Source of the DNA: an uncultured Sphingomonadaceae bacterium
GTDB lineage: Bacteria > Pseudomonadota > Alphaproteobacteria > Sphingomonadales > Sphingomonadaceae
DNA: 64,000 bases
Direction: 5' to 3'
Assembly (NCBI GenBank): GCA_947495985.1
Contig: CANMBD010000001.1
Span: 124,001-188,000 of the forward strand
Numbering within the stretch: position 1 is the first letter of the stretch; every line of letters starts with the position of its first letter. Positions 50,201 to 58,302 of this stretch are shown here, one piece after another. The notes under the pieces were generated by a model. It saw only the letters and a program-made list of their open reading frames with translations. It did no database searches and was not told where the DNA came from. Position numbers and translations under genes: made by a program.

Positions 50201-53200
50201 GGCCATTAAGGGCTATCATAGCGTTAGAAGGCGCATTGTTGATATCGGCACTGATTGAGCCGGCCGAAATCGTGCCCCCCAAACCGTCTATTGCATTTGC
50301 TGTCATTACTAAGGCGAAATCATTGGCATTGATGTTACCCGCCGCAATGATCGAAGCAATCGGAGTGGGCGGGGTACTCAACAGAGGAATACCCATCCCA
50401 ATATCGCCAGCCAGCAGCAGCAGATTATTCTCGCTCAGGAACGGAATCGAGGGATCCACCGTTTCCACGGGATTATTGCCCGCGACAATGCTCGCACCGG
50501 ATTGAACGATTATGTCGTCCCCGGTGCGCACCAGCAGAAGGTTGTCGGAAACAAGATTTGTATCCGTTTGGAAAACTGCATTTCCGCCAGCTTCAATACG
50601 TATGGCGCCAGATGACGAAATATCTCCCGTAAATGTTGCGCCAAAAATGGGGTCAAATTGTGGGAAGCTGAAGTCATCATTACTGCCAGCCCGTACATAA
50701 ATGCCGTTCGACACCAATATGCCTGTGCTAAAGACAGAAGTCTCTGCAGGCCCTGTGACGGAAGCGTTGTTGAGCAAGGCATTTTGACCGGCAGAAAAGT
50801 CAATATTGTCGAACGCCCTTAAATCGGCCGCCGATGCATTGGCCTCGGCACGAATGGTGATTGCGGCATCCGAATTGATAATCGACCCGGCCATGGCGTT
50901 AAAGTCGCTTTGCGCCCGCGCATCAAAGGTGCTGGCAACGTTAAGGGATGTCGTAGCGGGCACTGCGTTATTTGTGTGGGAGACGAGAATGGACGCGCCG
51001 CTTATGACGTCCATCAAGCCGCCAACTACCAGTTGGCCTTCGCTATCATAGGCAAATTCAGCATTTCCGGCCACGTCGATAAAGACATCACCGGTGACGG
51101 TGATCGGCCCGCTATTGCCAGACATGAAGAATCCACTGTCTGGTGCTGCTCCCGCCAGCGCTTCAGCGGTCAGCGACGCAAGGGTGATCAAACCGGCTGG
51201 ATCGGTTGATGTGTCTGTGATTTCGATACGGCCGCCAATGCCACTCGGGAAACCACTGTCACCGGAATTAAACCCGTTCGCGATCATGTCGACATTGCCC
51301 AGCGTTATAATGCCCGGGCTGCCTTCTTGCACTTCTATTGCTGATGTACCGCCTGCACCTATACCGCCAATGCCGAATGCCCCGCTTGTGCCGTTGAAGG
51401 TACCGCCGGCCGCACCGGCATCGCCGCCAAAGCCGGCTGCCGTAATGGTAACGTCATTGCCTGTCAGTGTGCCGCCCTGAGCGAGTAAACGCGCAGTACC
51501 GCCGGTTCCTTGACCGGCGTCACCACCATCTCCTGAAGTAGCCCCATAGGAATAGCCACCTGTGCCGCCCTGTCCGCCAAGCCCAGTGCTTGATAGTGTA
51601 AAGGGTGCGCCACCATTGACCTCATAGTTGGCGCCTGTACGAACGGCAATCTCGACCGTACCACCTGTGGCTGAACCACCGTCACCGCCATCGCCGCCAT
51701 CGCCCAAAAATTCGTCAAAACCATTGCCGCCATCGCCGCCGAAAGCATCGCTATTGGTGACCGGAGGTCCGCCGGTACTAGTCAATATTCCGCCAGCACC
51801 AACGATTTCAAGTCTGGCAACGCCGCCTTGTGCATCGCCGCCATTTCCACCATTTCCGCCAATACCATCGCTCGTACCGCCAGTTCCACCGGTTCCGTTG
51901 GACAATATTGTCGGTTGGTTGAGTTGCACGGCCACATTGTTGACATTCAGCGTTGAAACACCACCGATACCGTCGCCTGCGTTACCGCCGGTCAGACCCT
52001 CACCGCCGTCGCCGCCGGTCCCGCTGCTGTCGATTATATAGCTTGGATTGGTGACGTCGTCCTGATTCAGGTTTATCGTTGCAAAGCCACCGGTACCGGT
52101 ACCGCCATTGCCGCCACTTTCGGCGGCCTCACCAACCGTAACTCCTCTGCTATCGCCGCCATCGCTACCGATTCCCAGCGACTGAACGGTCAACTGGTTG
52201 AAGCTGATCGTGCCGGTTGTATTGTTGAATGTTGCGCTACCACCTGTCCCGCTGCCGCCATTTCCGCCGGCACCGCCCGGGATATCCATCCCGTTAATGT
52301 TATCTGAGTCAGCCAAGCCGCCTTCGCCGCCATAGCCGTCGGTGCTGACAAGCACTTCCTGGGCATTGACGACTGAAGTGCCATCCAGGTTGAAAGTTGC
52401 TGTCCCGCCGATGCCGGTACCGCCGTCGCCGCCGCCTGTGCCACGACCCCTGCCGCCATCGCCCCTGATCGACGTGAAGGAAGTGAAGCGAACCGCATTG
52501 CCTAATGCATCCACCCTGATCTGGTTGACGTTCAGTGTTCCTGATGTGGCGTTAAAGGTAGCATTGCCGCCGATACCCATTCCGCCACTGCCGCCGTTAT
52601 TTCCATTGACACTATCGCCAAAGCCGCCGTCTCCGCCGAGCCCGCTTGCGGTGATCGTCAAGCTATCAACGGTGGCATTGCTGCCATTGAGGTTGACGAT
52701 GACATCGCCGCCCGTTCCGGTGCCGCCCGATCCGGCAGTACTGCCGACATTGTCGCCGCCCGGTCCGCCAGAGCCATCGCTGCTGACTGAAATGTCATCG
52801 GCGACAAATGTACCATCCAAAAGGTCAATCGTCGTTGTTCCGCCTATACCGGAACCACCATCGCCTTTGGGAAATCCCCCAAATCCCGCCTCCTCATCAA
52901 AAAACACCCTGCCGTCGGTGCTTAATGACAGATCATTTAGCGTCATGGACGCTGCACTGCCGTCCACCAACAGTCTGGTCGTTCCGCCAATTCCATTTCC
53001 AAGATCTGCGTCCCCAAGACCATTTGCCGATGCGCCGAGGCGGCCAGTGAAGTTGATTGACGAATTATCTGCAAAAATCAGTATGTTGCCGCCCCGTCCG
53101 TTTACAGCGGTTGGCGAGGCCGGGCCAGAAAAGTCGAATATCTGGGCATTTGCAAAAAGGTCCCCATTTCGGCCGGTCAGGACACCGCCATTGCGAGAAA

Positions 53201-55586
53201 TAACATTGATGTTCCCGCCGGACAGGGTTGTGCCGTCATCAAAGCTGCTTGTGGCGAATAGCTGCAGGGTATCAAAACTGATCGTGCTGCCATCAGCAAT
53301 CAGATCAATTGATCCTGCAATATCGGCAAAGATTCCGCCTGCGACCAATAATCCTGCACCCGCGCCGGTACCAGTGCCGACCGCTGATATGGTGGAAGAG
53401 GGGGTCGCAGCATCACCCACTTGCTTGTCGCTGGTGCTGGTGCTCAGGTCTATGTTGCTATTAATCGTCAAAGACGTACCGGCACCGCTGACCGAAATAT
53501 TGGCCATTGGCCGGTTGGCGATGCCGTTTACGATTTCACCGGCCGCATTAACGGATTCTCTGCTTTCCGCAGAGGATGTGGAAGACAGCGAATTAAATGT
53601 GTGATCTCCGCCGGTGATGGCAATATTTACATTACCTGCAATGCCGTCATTACTCTGGCTTACGGTTCCGTCACTGCCACTCGTGGCGCGCGCGTCGGTA
53701 TTGATGGAGATGTCGCCGGCAACCATCGTCCCGCCTTGCAGATTGAGGGTAAAGTCGCCCGCAATACCGTCGTTGCCAACGCCGCCCACGCCATTCCCGC
53801 CCATTTTTCCGCTGCCGGTGCTTCTGGCTTCTGTATCGAATGTGACATTGCCCAACAGGCTGACACTACTGGTATCATCGGCAAGATTCACGGTGATATT
53901 GCCACCTTGGGAAAGACCATTAAATTCTTCCCCCTTGCCGCCTTGCGCGTCGGTCAAAAACTCCGATGAACCGCCGACCTCGAAACGTCCACCATTGGAT
54001 ACGTTTATTGAGATGTCACCGGCAATCGCGTCTTCACCAATACCCGTTCCTCCGTTGTCACGGATCGTGAAGAAATCATCGGCTCCCATTGCACCTGCAT
54101 CAGCTACAAGATTTCCGCCTATATCAATTTCTCCGATGCCATCGGGGCTCGTAGGATCGTTAATGGCAATAAGGTTGATTGCCCCGCCATTCGCCGCAGA
54201 GCCGGCACGCAGATTCGTGTTGCCGGCAACACGGAAAACACCGCCTTCATCAGCCCCGATGTTGATTTCCGTGCCGGCAGTCAGGTCGAGATCATAACGG
54301 TCACCGGATGCGGCACTTTGAATATCGATGCCGGTGCTCGTTGATATTCCATTGATGGCACCGCTTGCCGTCGCCGATACGTCTGCCGAAAAATCGCCAC
54401 CTGTAAACTCTACATTGCCCGCAAAATTGGTGACCGGGTTGTCTGCAACTACCACTTGCGCGTTGTTTGTAGGGCCTTGGACGGAAACGTCATATCCGGC
54501 GCTCAAAACCACCTGACCGTTGACAATACTGGCTGACGCTGCGGGCCGATATCCGACCTGACCGCCGACCAGCATTGTAATTGCGGCATTTTTCGGCACA
54601 GCCACCATGTAAATGGCCTGCGCATCACGGTTTGCTTCATTGAGAACCGGCGTCGTCGGATCGTCTTCAACAGGTACAGAGGAGTCGCCGGTGGTGGTGC
54701 CTGTGTGAACAATGCCGTTGCCATTGGTGGTGCCCACCGTGACGGTAATGTCGAACAACCCATTGTTGATCGTCAGATCGGCTTGCTCGGCGGCGACATA
54801 TGCGGCTGAGCCAGCGACATCAACAGTGCCGCCCTGAACGACACGAGGTGCGACAAGGGCCACATAGTCGCTAACATTTGAAAATGCGGTATTGGCATTG
54901 ATGGTCGCTGAATCGGCGATGTTGACGACCGAAGAACTATTCGCGCTTCCGTTGAAGCGGATTTCACCCGTGGGACCGAACAGGCCGCCGGTGGTATCGA
55001 TATCATTGGCGGTCAGAACCAGACTACCAACGTTAAAGGCGGAGCCGGCGCCAGCGATAATGCCGCCGGGGCTATAGAACCATGCACTGCCACCCTGGGT
55101 GCCGTTCACGCGAGTGTTTACTGTGCCGTTAAACTGGATCGGACGAAATTCGCCTGACAGGCTGGGTGTCGGCAAGATGCGGTTCAGGACGGTAAAATCC
55201 GCCGCATTGTTGAATGTTATGGACCCGGTCGACGGGAGAATGTCGATTGGCGCATTGGTCGTGTCCAACGTAGCGGTATCGAGAGGAGCCCAATTGATAA
55301 TCGCTTCAGAACCGGAAATAAAAACATTGTCGGCATTGGGGCCAGGTGACCAGCTATCGCCCGGTTGAAAGGTCGGTGTGGCCTGAAAGGAACGATTGGG
55401 ATCAAGTGCCTGAGCCTGGGCAGTTTGTCCAAAAGCTGACAGAACCACGGCCGCCGCTGTAAAAGACCCGCTGGCAAGCAATTTGAGCTTGCTGATAGCG
55501 GGCTTGTTTTTGCTTCTTTCCACAGCTTTGCCGCTTGTCCGACTGTTTTTTCTCGTCTCTGTCATCATCTTGCCTCTGGTCATCAT
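47256..55586 (-). CDS. Giant TpsA exoprotein (filamentous-haemagglutinin-like), 2776 residues
   Basis: The N-terminus has an extended basic signal (KPAISKLKLLASGSFTAAAVVLS) followed by a TPS domain (about residues 60-220) with SGSEAIINWAPLDTATLDTT and YSPGGIIAGAGSAFNVG, which take the place of the NPNGI-type signal recognised by TpsB. A right-handed beta-helix follows, with repeats LNVNQIRVDALGN- and AGNIDIVTRGNL-like. Residues about 865-1430 are glycine-rich repeats (GGDGGTGIGGTATFNLDG type). Near residue 2620 a Pro/Thr tract (PTPTPTPTPTP) leads to an acidic end (EEENTECAEGDENCGQGG) with a cysteine pair; a second pair, CVILDPASC, lies just before the tract. No toxin domain is visible at the C-terminus. 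It is the last gene of the operon; TpsB upstream exports it to the surface for adhesion, aggregation or biofilm. Confidence 0.92.
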   Translation of the reverse strand: MMTRGKMMTETRKNSRTSGKAVERSKNKPAISKLKLLASGSFTAAAVVLSAFGQTAQAQALDPNRSFQATPTFQPGDSWSPGPNADNVFISGSEAIINWAPLDTATLDTTNAPIDILPSTGSITFNNAADFTVLNRILPTPSLSGEFRPIQFNGTVNTRVNGTQGGSAWFYSPGGIIAGAGSAFNVGSLVLTANDIDTTGGLFGPTGEIRFNGSANSSSVVNIADSATINANTAFSNVSDYVALVAPRVVQGGTVDVAGSAAYVAAEQADLTINNGLFDITVTVGTTNGNGIVHTGTTTGDSSVPVEDDPTTPVLNEANRDAQAIYMVAVPKNAAITMLVGGQVGYRPAASASIVNGQVVLSAGYDVSVQGPTNNAQVVVADNPVTNFAGNVEFTGGDFSADVSATASGAINGISTSTGIDIQSAASGDRYDLDLTAGTEINIGADEGGVFRVAGNTNLRAGSAANGGAINLIAINDPTSPDGIGEIDIGGNLVADAGAMGADDFFTIRDNGGTGIGEDAIAGDISINVSNGGRFEVGGSSEFLTDAQGGKGEEFNGLSQGGNITVNLADDTSSVSLLGNVTFDTEARSTGSGKMGGNGVGGVGNDGIAGDFTLNLQGGTMVAGDISINTDARATSGSDGTVSQSNDGIAGNVNIAITGGDHTFNSLSSTSSAESRESVNAAGEIVNGIANRPMANISVSGAGTSLTINSNIDLSTSTSDKQVGDAATPSSTISAVGTGTGAGAGLLVAGGIFADIAGSIDLIADGSTISFDTLQLFATSSFDDGTTLSGGNINVISRNGGVLTGRNGDLFANAQIFDFSGPASPTAVNGRGGNILIFADNSSINFTGRLGASANGLGDADLGNGIGGTTRLLVDGSAASMTLNDLSLSTDGRVFFDEEAGFGGFPKGDGGSGIGGTTTIDLLDGTFVADDISVSSDGSGGPGGDNVGSTAGSGGTGTGGDVIVNLNGSNATVDSLTITASGLGGDGGFGDSVNGNNGGSGGMGIGGNATFNATSGTLNVNQIRVDALGNAVRFTSFTSIRGDGGRGRGTGGGDGGTGIGGTATFNLDGTSVVNAQEVLVSTDGYGGEGGLADSDNINGMDIPGGAGGNGGSGTGGSATFNNTTGTISFNQLTVQSLGIGSDGGDSRGVTVGEAAESGGNGGTGTGGFATINLNQDDVTNPSYIIDSSGTGGDGGEGLTGGNAGDGIGGVSTLNVNNVAVQLNQPTILSNGTGGTGGTSDGIGGNGGNGGDAQGGVARLEIVGAGGILTSTGGPPVTNSDAFGGDGGNGFDEFLGDGGDGGDGGSATGGTVEIAVRTGANYEVNGGAPFTLSSTGLGGQGGTGGYSYGATSGDGGDAGQGTGGTARLLAQGGTLTGNDVTITAAGFGGDAGAAGGTFNGTSGAFGIGGIGAGGTSAIEVQEGSPGIITLGNVDMIANGFNSGDSGFPSGIGGRIEITDTSTDPAGLITLASLTAEALAGAAPDSGFFMSGNSGPITVTGDVFIDVAGNAEFAYDSEGQLVVGGLMDVISGASILVSHTNNAVPATTSLNVASTFDARAQSDFNAMAGSIINSDAAITIRAEANASAADLRAFDNIDFSAGQNALLNNASVTGPAETSVFSTGILVSNGIYVRAGSNDDFSFPQFDPIFGATFTGDISSSGAIRIEAGGNAVFQTDTNLVSDNLLLVRTGDDIIVQSGASIVAGNNPVETVDPSIPFLSENNLLLLAGDIGMGIPLLSTPPTPIASIIAAGNINANDFALVMTANAIDGLGGTISAGSISADINNAPSNAMIALNGQSDDNGLLSAGCVEGNLCLGALAADNIVQIGQAGVPIQAIIENGDIIANSILVSTRRDIVMGANGVPSRFIASDVIFVNSTEGDVDLRDAELSSSLLGIDAAGSLLGSGSLNSDNDIGITVGDSISAAAIDTGGELTIVEGRGGASEGFYSVPGSMSVGILTVGTGDVNYDAGGDFSFDQINVPDSNIVLDAPGSIFLGSTSGAQNIDINGGDITVGSIDAGVDITLSSGDFIDFGSVDAGNMLDLSGSDITGDVLAAGTTVRVVGTGSLSIGNVISGNETFLEGSSVTLGGADTGDNGDIQFTEGLRIRALDSDINIGGDLDISRTGDFFASGDIIFGDVDVTSKILSALDLRSVGSVEFGNVTSDSFISVRADVNFTAETVAASSLRAFVDGLVDVARAEVFNSNFDADLGVEIGELIGGSAVLRSSDGDVAVRNNALVDNTLRASGNNVFLRSDGAMRVIAAANAGNIDIVTRGNLVVDDASATGNIQLTSLAGSAELNELVIVGSGTGSSPAGISSQAVVSANGNIDITAAVDVAINDTVNAANALTITAGNLVDIQAVATGTTIDVSSADINIGPTGQLGEFEQTNDIFIESNGINQVLLGGATDLGGYTLDNFEFSRIQSNQDLTIFVGATGNTTPDLIIQDLTVQAGSNVSGPQNANIGFSGTLTIDSGQSTRVDGNLNVTNASAGTTLNMTSLNDLRINANGGLIQITDANGGFGGIGLMTLTAQNIYAMTDQAFADIVGLDVSAVDLRLENSDGLNINDGLIRGGIAEFVVDGDLLIQNTVPGVSFDERRGFTVDTLTINGLSAGSNANIVINGIVGGRTGIDGLLETNVAITFDDFSTINGCVILDPASCGAPPTPTPTPTPTPTPTPTPTPAPEPEIDDPVRDVIEEEVTPMEDGSVVSDPFETNLIEIKENEEYIDDPLIDEPVTGAGNDDLWVADGAAGEEENTECAEGDENCGQGGPEEENALEPAE
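51300..53000 (-). repeat. Glycine-rich protein repeat region within the TpsA gene
   Basis: In this part of the gene the protein repeats blocks of about 50 residues: GGxGGxGxGGxATFNxx, then a beta-helix rung, then VSTDGYGGEGG- or TASGLGGDGGFGD-like turns. The coding DNA repeats GGCGGT/ACCGCC-type codons and is GC- and purine-biased, so the opposite strand shows a long Pro-rich frame without function. Copy number is probably about 11-15, with drift between copies, and could vary by recombination. Confidence 0.75.
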
Positions 55587-55602
55587 TTGCCGCCTTTTTT
55601 TC

Positions 55603-57393
55603 TTATCGCGACCACGGTGCGAGTTGCACCGTCAGTGTCATCAGTGCTCGCGCGCTGTCTCGCCGGGTTTGGAAAGGGCCGCGTTTCAGTGGCACCACAG
55701 CCATCACATCCAGACTCGCCTGTCGGCCAATTGTCGCCCGAATGCCGCCGCCAGCGGAGTAAATTTTCCGGGGATCACCGGGGAAGTTTTTGTTCCACAC
55801 TCCCATGAGATCGAAATAGACGTAGGGTTGCCAGGCAATGCCATCCGGAGAATCGGGGATGAGCGAGCCATAGCTGACCTCCGCCTGCAGACCGTAACCG
55901 CTGTCGCCGATGATTGTCCCTGGATCATAGCCACGACCGGTTGTGTAATTGCCGCCCGAAATTTCTTCATAAGAAAACAGCGCATCGGGCGAATATTGGA
56001 ACCGCGGCTTCAGCGTGAATGCCAATAAAGGGGTAGGGCGGTAATCGAGCTTCGCTTGTCCTCTGACAACAAAAGCGGTTGGATCGCCATCAGCACGGGT
56101 GGGAATTACGGTTTCTCCGATACAACGAACAAAGGCTGGTCCGCAGCCCTTGCTGGCACCCAGAATACCAAGACCCTGGCGCAGCTCCAGAGAACCGGCC
56201 ATGCCCCATTTCGGTTCAAAGGCCGAATAGCCGCCCCGACCTGACAAGCTGCCGGGCTCAATCGCATTATAGTCCAAACGGGCATAAGCGATGCTCAGAT
56301 CATCTTTATTGGTCCGCGTACCCAGAATATCCGTCTTCTGGTTAATATATTCAAAACCCACGGTCCCGAACAAATTATGGGATTGTTTGCGGATGAATGG
56401 ATAGGTCGCATAAAAACCCGCGACCAAAGTTTCCGATTCAATATCGAAATTGCCCGCCAGCTCTGGGTCCGTCCAAGCGTAAGTGAAATTGCCGCCAAAG
56501 CGAAGACCTTCACCGCCGACACGGAACTCATGACCGACTTGCAGGACTTGCTGTTCACTAAAATCTGCAGTTGAAAAAGCGCTGATTGTGGTCTCATCAC
56601 CGAGACCGGTAATCCCGTTAAACCGCGCGCGCAGCAATCCGCCAAACCGGCCAACCTCTTTCGATCCGAAATTCTGGATATTCGCATCTACATAGACCGG
56701 TGTACGAACAACATTAAATTCGCCGATCACATCTCCGGGTCGGCCTTCAGTTGTTGATGTGACCGGACGTAAAGACAGGCGCACATCCAGTCCCGGAATA
56801 TCGCGTGCGAGCAGAAGATAGCGTTCCGCAACATCAATATTGAAAACCGGTTCGTTGGTCAGCCGGTCAATATATTGTTTCAGCAGTTTCTCTGAAGATC
56901 CGGCATCGCCGCGCACCTGTACTGATGTCATCCGTGCAAGCAGAACGTCAAATCTGACGTTACCACCGTCGATGGTCTGGGGAGGAACCTGTACAGCTGC
57001 TAGATAGCCGGCGCCGCGCAATATGGTTGCGGCCCGATCACGGATTTCGCAGACCACGGCAACTGGCACTTCCTGACCGACATAGCCGGTATAAGCTGAC
57101 TTCAATATTGAGCTGTCGACAACATCAAGGCCGTCAAATTCGACCGCCTGCAAGGTGAATTTGACATCCGCGAATTCCGGATTGGCAAGCGGACAGGCGG
57201 ATCGTTCGACACCACCCTCGACGGTCAGAGCTTGTGCCTGGCCTTTTTCAGCTTCTCCCAGCAGTCCACGCTGGATTTCTTCCCTTGTCGGCGCTGCTAC
57301 GGCCGATTGCGCCCAGGCAGCACCATGGGTCGACAGAATTGCCGGTATTGAGATCAGCAAAGCCAGTTTTTTTGAAGCGCGCGCTCGCGACAT
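55603..57393 (-). CDS. TpsB outer-membrane transporter (ShlB/FhaC family)
   Basis: A 596-residue Omp85-family protein that exports TpsA across the outer membrane. The signal is SRARASKKLALLISIPAILS, ending in GAAWAQ. Two POTRA domains follow: the first at about 75-155 (FTLQAVEFDGLDVVDSSIL, then AATILRGAGYLAAVQVPPQ), the second at about 155-235 (TSVQVRGDAGSSEKLL, DVRLSLRPVTSTTEGRPGD). The 16-strand barrel has FGGLLRARFNGITGLGD, the VRGQAKLDYRPTPL strand and the C-terminal QLAPWSR end. The FhaC VRGY/F motif equivalent is GYDPGTIIGDSGY- (loop 6 region). It lies 16 bases before TpsA, as is typical. Confidence 0.93.
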   Translation of the reverse strand: MSRARASKKLALLISIPAILSTHGAAWAQSAVAAPTREEIQRGLLGEAEKGQAQALTVEGGVERSACPLANPEFADVKFTLQAVEFDGLDVVDSSILKSAYTGYVGQEVPVAVVCEIRDRAATILRGAGYLAAVQVPPQTIDGGNVRFDVLLARMTSVQVRGDAGSSEKLLKQYIDRLTNEPVFNIDVAERYLLLARDIPGLDVRLSLRPVTSTTEGRPGDVIGEFNVVRTPVYVDANIQNFGSKEVGRFGGLLRARFNGITGLGDETTISAFSTADFSEQQVLQVGHEFRVGGEGLRFGGNFTYAWTDPELAGNFDIESETLVAGFYATYPFIRKQSHNLFGTVGFEYINQKTDILGTRTNKDDLSIAYARLDYNAIEPGSLSGRGGYSAFEPKWGMAGSLELRQGLGILGASKGCGPAFVRCIGETVIPTRADGDPTAFVVRGQAKLDYRPTPLLAFTLKPRFQYSPDALFSYEEISGGNYTTGRGYDPGTIIGDSGYGLQAEVSYGSLIPDSPDGIAWQPYVYFDLMGVWNKNFPGDPRKIYSAGGGIRATIGRQASLDVMAVVPLKRGPFQTRRDSARALMTLTVQLAPWSR

Positions 57394-57411
57394 ATTTTTC
57401 CCCGTTTTTCA

Positions 57412-57485
57412 GTATTTCCTGCGCGACCCCCCCTGGAAATACCGTATTTTCACTTCACGCCCTGACCCTCACCTCGGAGCGTGAA
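57412..57485 (-). repeat. Two hairpins between the FecR-domain gene and TpsB
   Basis: In the 105-base gap TTCACGC/GCGTGAA (57454-57460 and 57479-57485) and GTATTTCC/GGAAATAC (57412-57419 and 57435-57442) are perfect 7- and 8-pair stems. In the transcript they come one after the other just before the TpsB start. No long T run follows, so they are more likely mRNA-processing or stability elements that set the ratio of sensor to exporter. Confidence 0.45.
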
Positions 57486-57498
57486 ATGTTCTTCCCTG

Positions 57499-58302
57499 TT
57501 AACTTGCGTCCTGGTTGTCCGAAGAACCGTCATCAAGCGTTTCGACCAGCAGATCGAGCTGGCTCTGACAACCATTGGCAATTAATGCCGTGGCTGCGTC
57601 GTCCAGATTTTGTGGTGCCTCGTTCAGCATCACAAAATTGACCTCAACCGATTTGTCGACACTGGATCCAATCAACCTGTAGCTAGCGCCATTTTCCAAC
57701 GGTGCCTCGGCTCTTGGCCATCGTTTCAGCGGATTGCCCTTACGCCATGCCACTTCGGTCACCGTACCATTGGCCGGTTCAACAATGCTGGCAGTGGCGG
57801 ACCCGGTATAGTCCGGGCGCCATAATACCAATGCTTCGGCATCGGCTACACAAAATTTGCCGCCTTTAGTGACGTCCAGAAACCACAGATTTGGGTTTTT
57901 CGGTGCAACATTCGTTACCCCAACGCCGGTGCTGCGGACCGCTCCGGTTCTGGCCCGGCTACTCCCGCGATTATTGATGAAGCTGGCAAGGCGGGTCGAA
58001 CTGCTGGACTGCGCACGTGCGCTGTTGCCGAGCGAAAATGTTCCAGGGCCTTTCAGCACCCGGGTGCCGCCTTTGCCAAGTATGGTGACCCTGTCCAGAT
58101 CCTTCAGCGTGACTTTCGCACCGTTGGCAAGTTTTTTACCGGCGGGATAGGATTTAGCAGATGGCCCGGTTGAACGAACAACCATATTTTGTGCCACTGC
58201 AGCGCCGCTGACACCGATGAGCAATATTGCTCCCAATGCCGCCTTGCCCATGTTGCGTACGAGCTTGCCAGATTTGGCTGTTTTATGTTCAACCGAGTGC
58301 AT
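57499..58302 (-). CDS. FecR-domain exported protein
   Basis: From ATG 58302 (GGAG six bases before) the protein has 267 residues and overlaps the cyclase stop. It starts MHSVEHKTAKSGKLVRNMGK, then a membrane or signal helix (AALGAILLIGVSGAAVAQ). The FecR domain runs about 35-115 (SYPAGKKLANGAKVTLKDL, VTILGKGGTRVLKGPGTF). Its C-half (VTKGGKFCVADAEALVLWRP, WRKGNPLKRWPRAEAPLENG) is beta-rich and ends in an Asp/Ser tail. Classic FecR passes signals to an ECF sigma factor, but there is none here and no N-terminal cytoplasmic DUF4880. It probably acts in the periplasm or near the outer membrane with the CHAT and TPS proteins. Confidence 0.85.
   Translation of the reverse strand: MHSVEHKTAKSGKLVRNMGKAALGAILLIGVSGAAVAQNMVVRSTGPSAKSYPAGKKLANGAKVTLKDLDRVTILGKGGTRVLKGPGTFSLGNSARAQSSSSTRLASFINNRGSSRARTGAVRSTGVGVTNVAPKNPNLWFLDVTKGGKFCVADAEALVLWRPDYTGSATASIVEPANGTVTEVAWRKGNPLKRWPRAEAPLENGASYRLIGSSVDKSVEVNFVMLNEAPQNLDDAATALIANGCQSQLDLLVETLDDGSSDNQDAS

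Noticed and set aside
52342..53604. A 420-codon Pro/Ser-rich open frame on the plus strand
   Set aside because: It lies opposite the glycine-rich repeats of the TpsA gene; Gly codons read as Pro in the reverse frame. Low complexity, no ribosome binding site, and the TpsA frame is clearly coding.
57435..57485. Rho-independent terminator between the FecR gene and tpsB
   Set aside because: Stems are present but there is no T run after them, so termination is not supported; listed as hairpins only.
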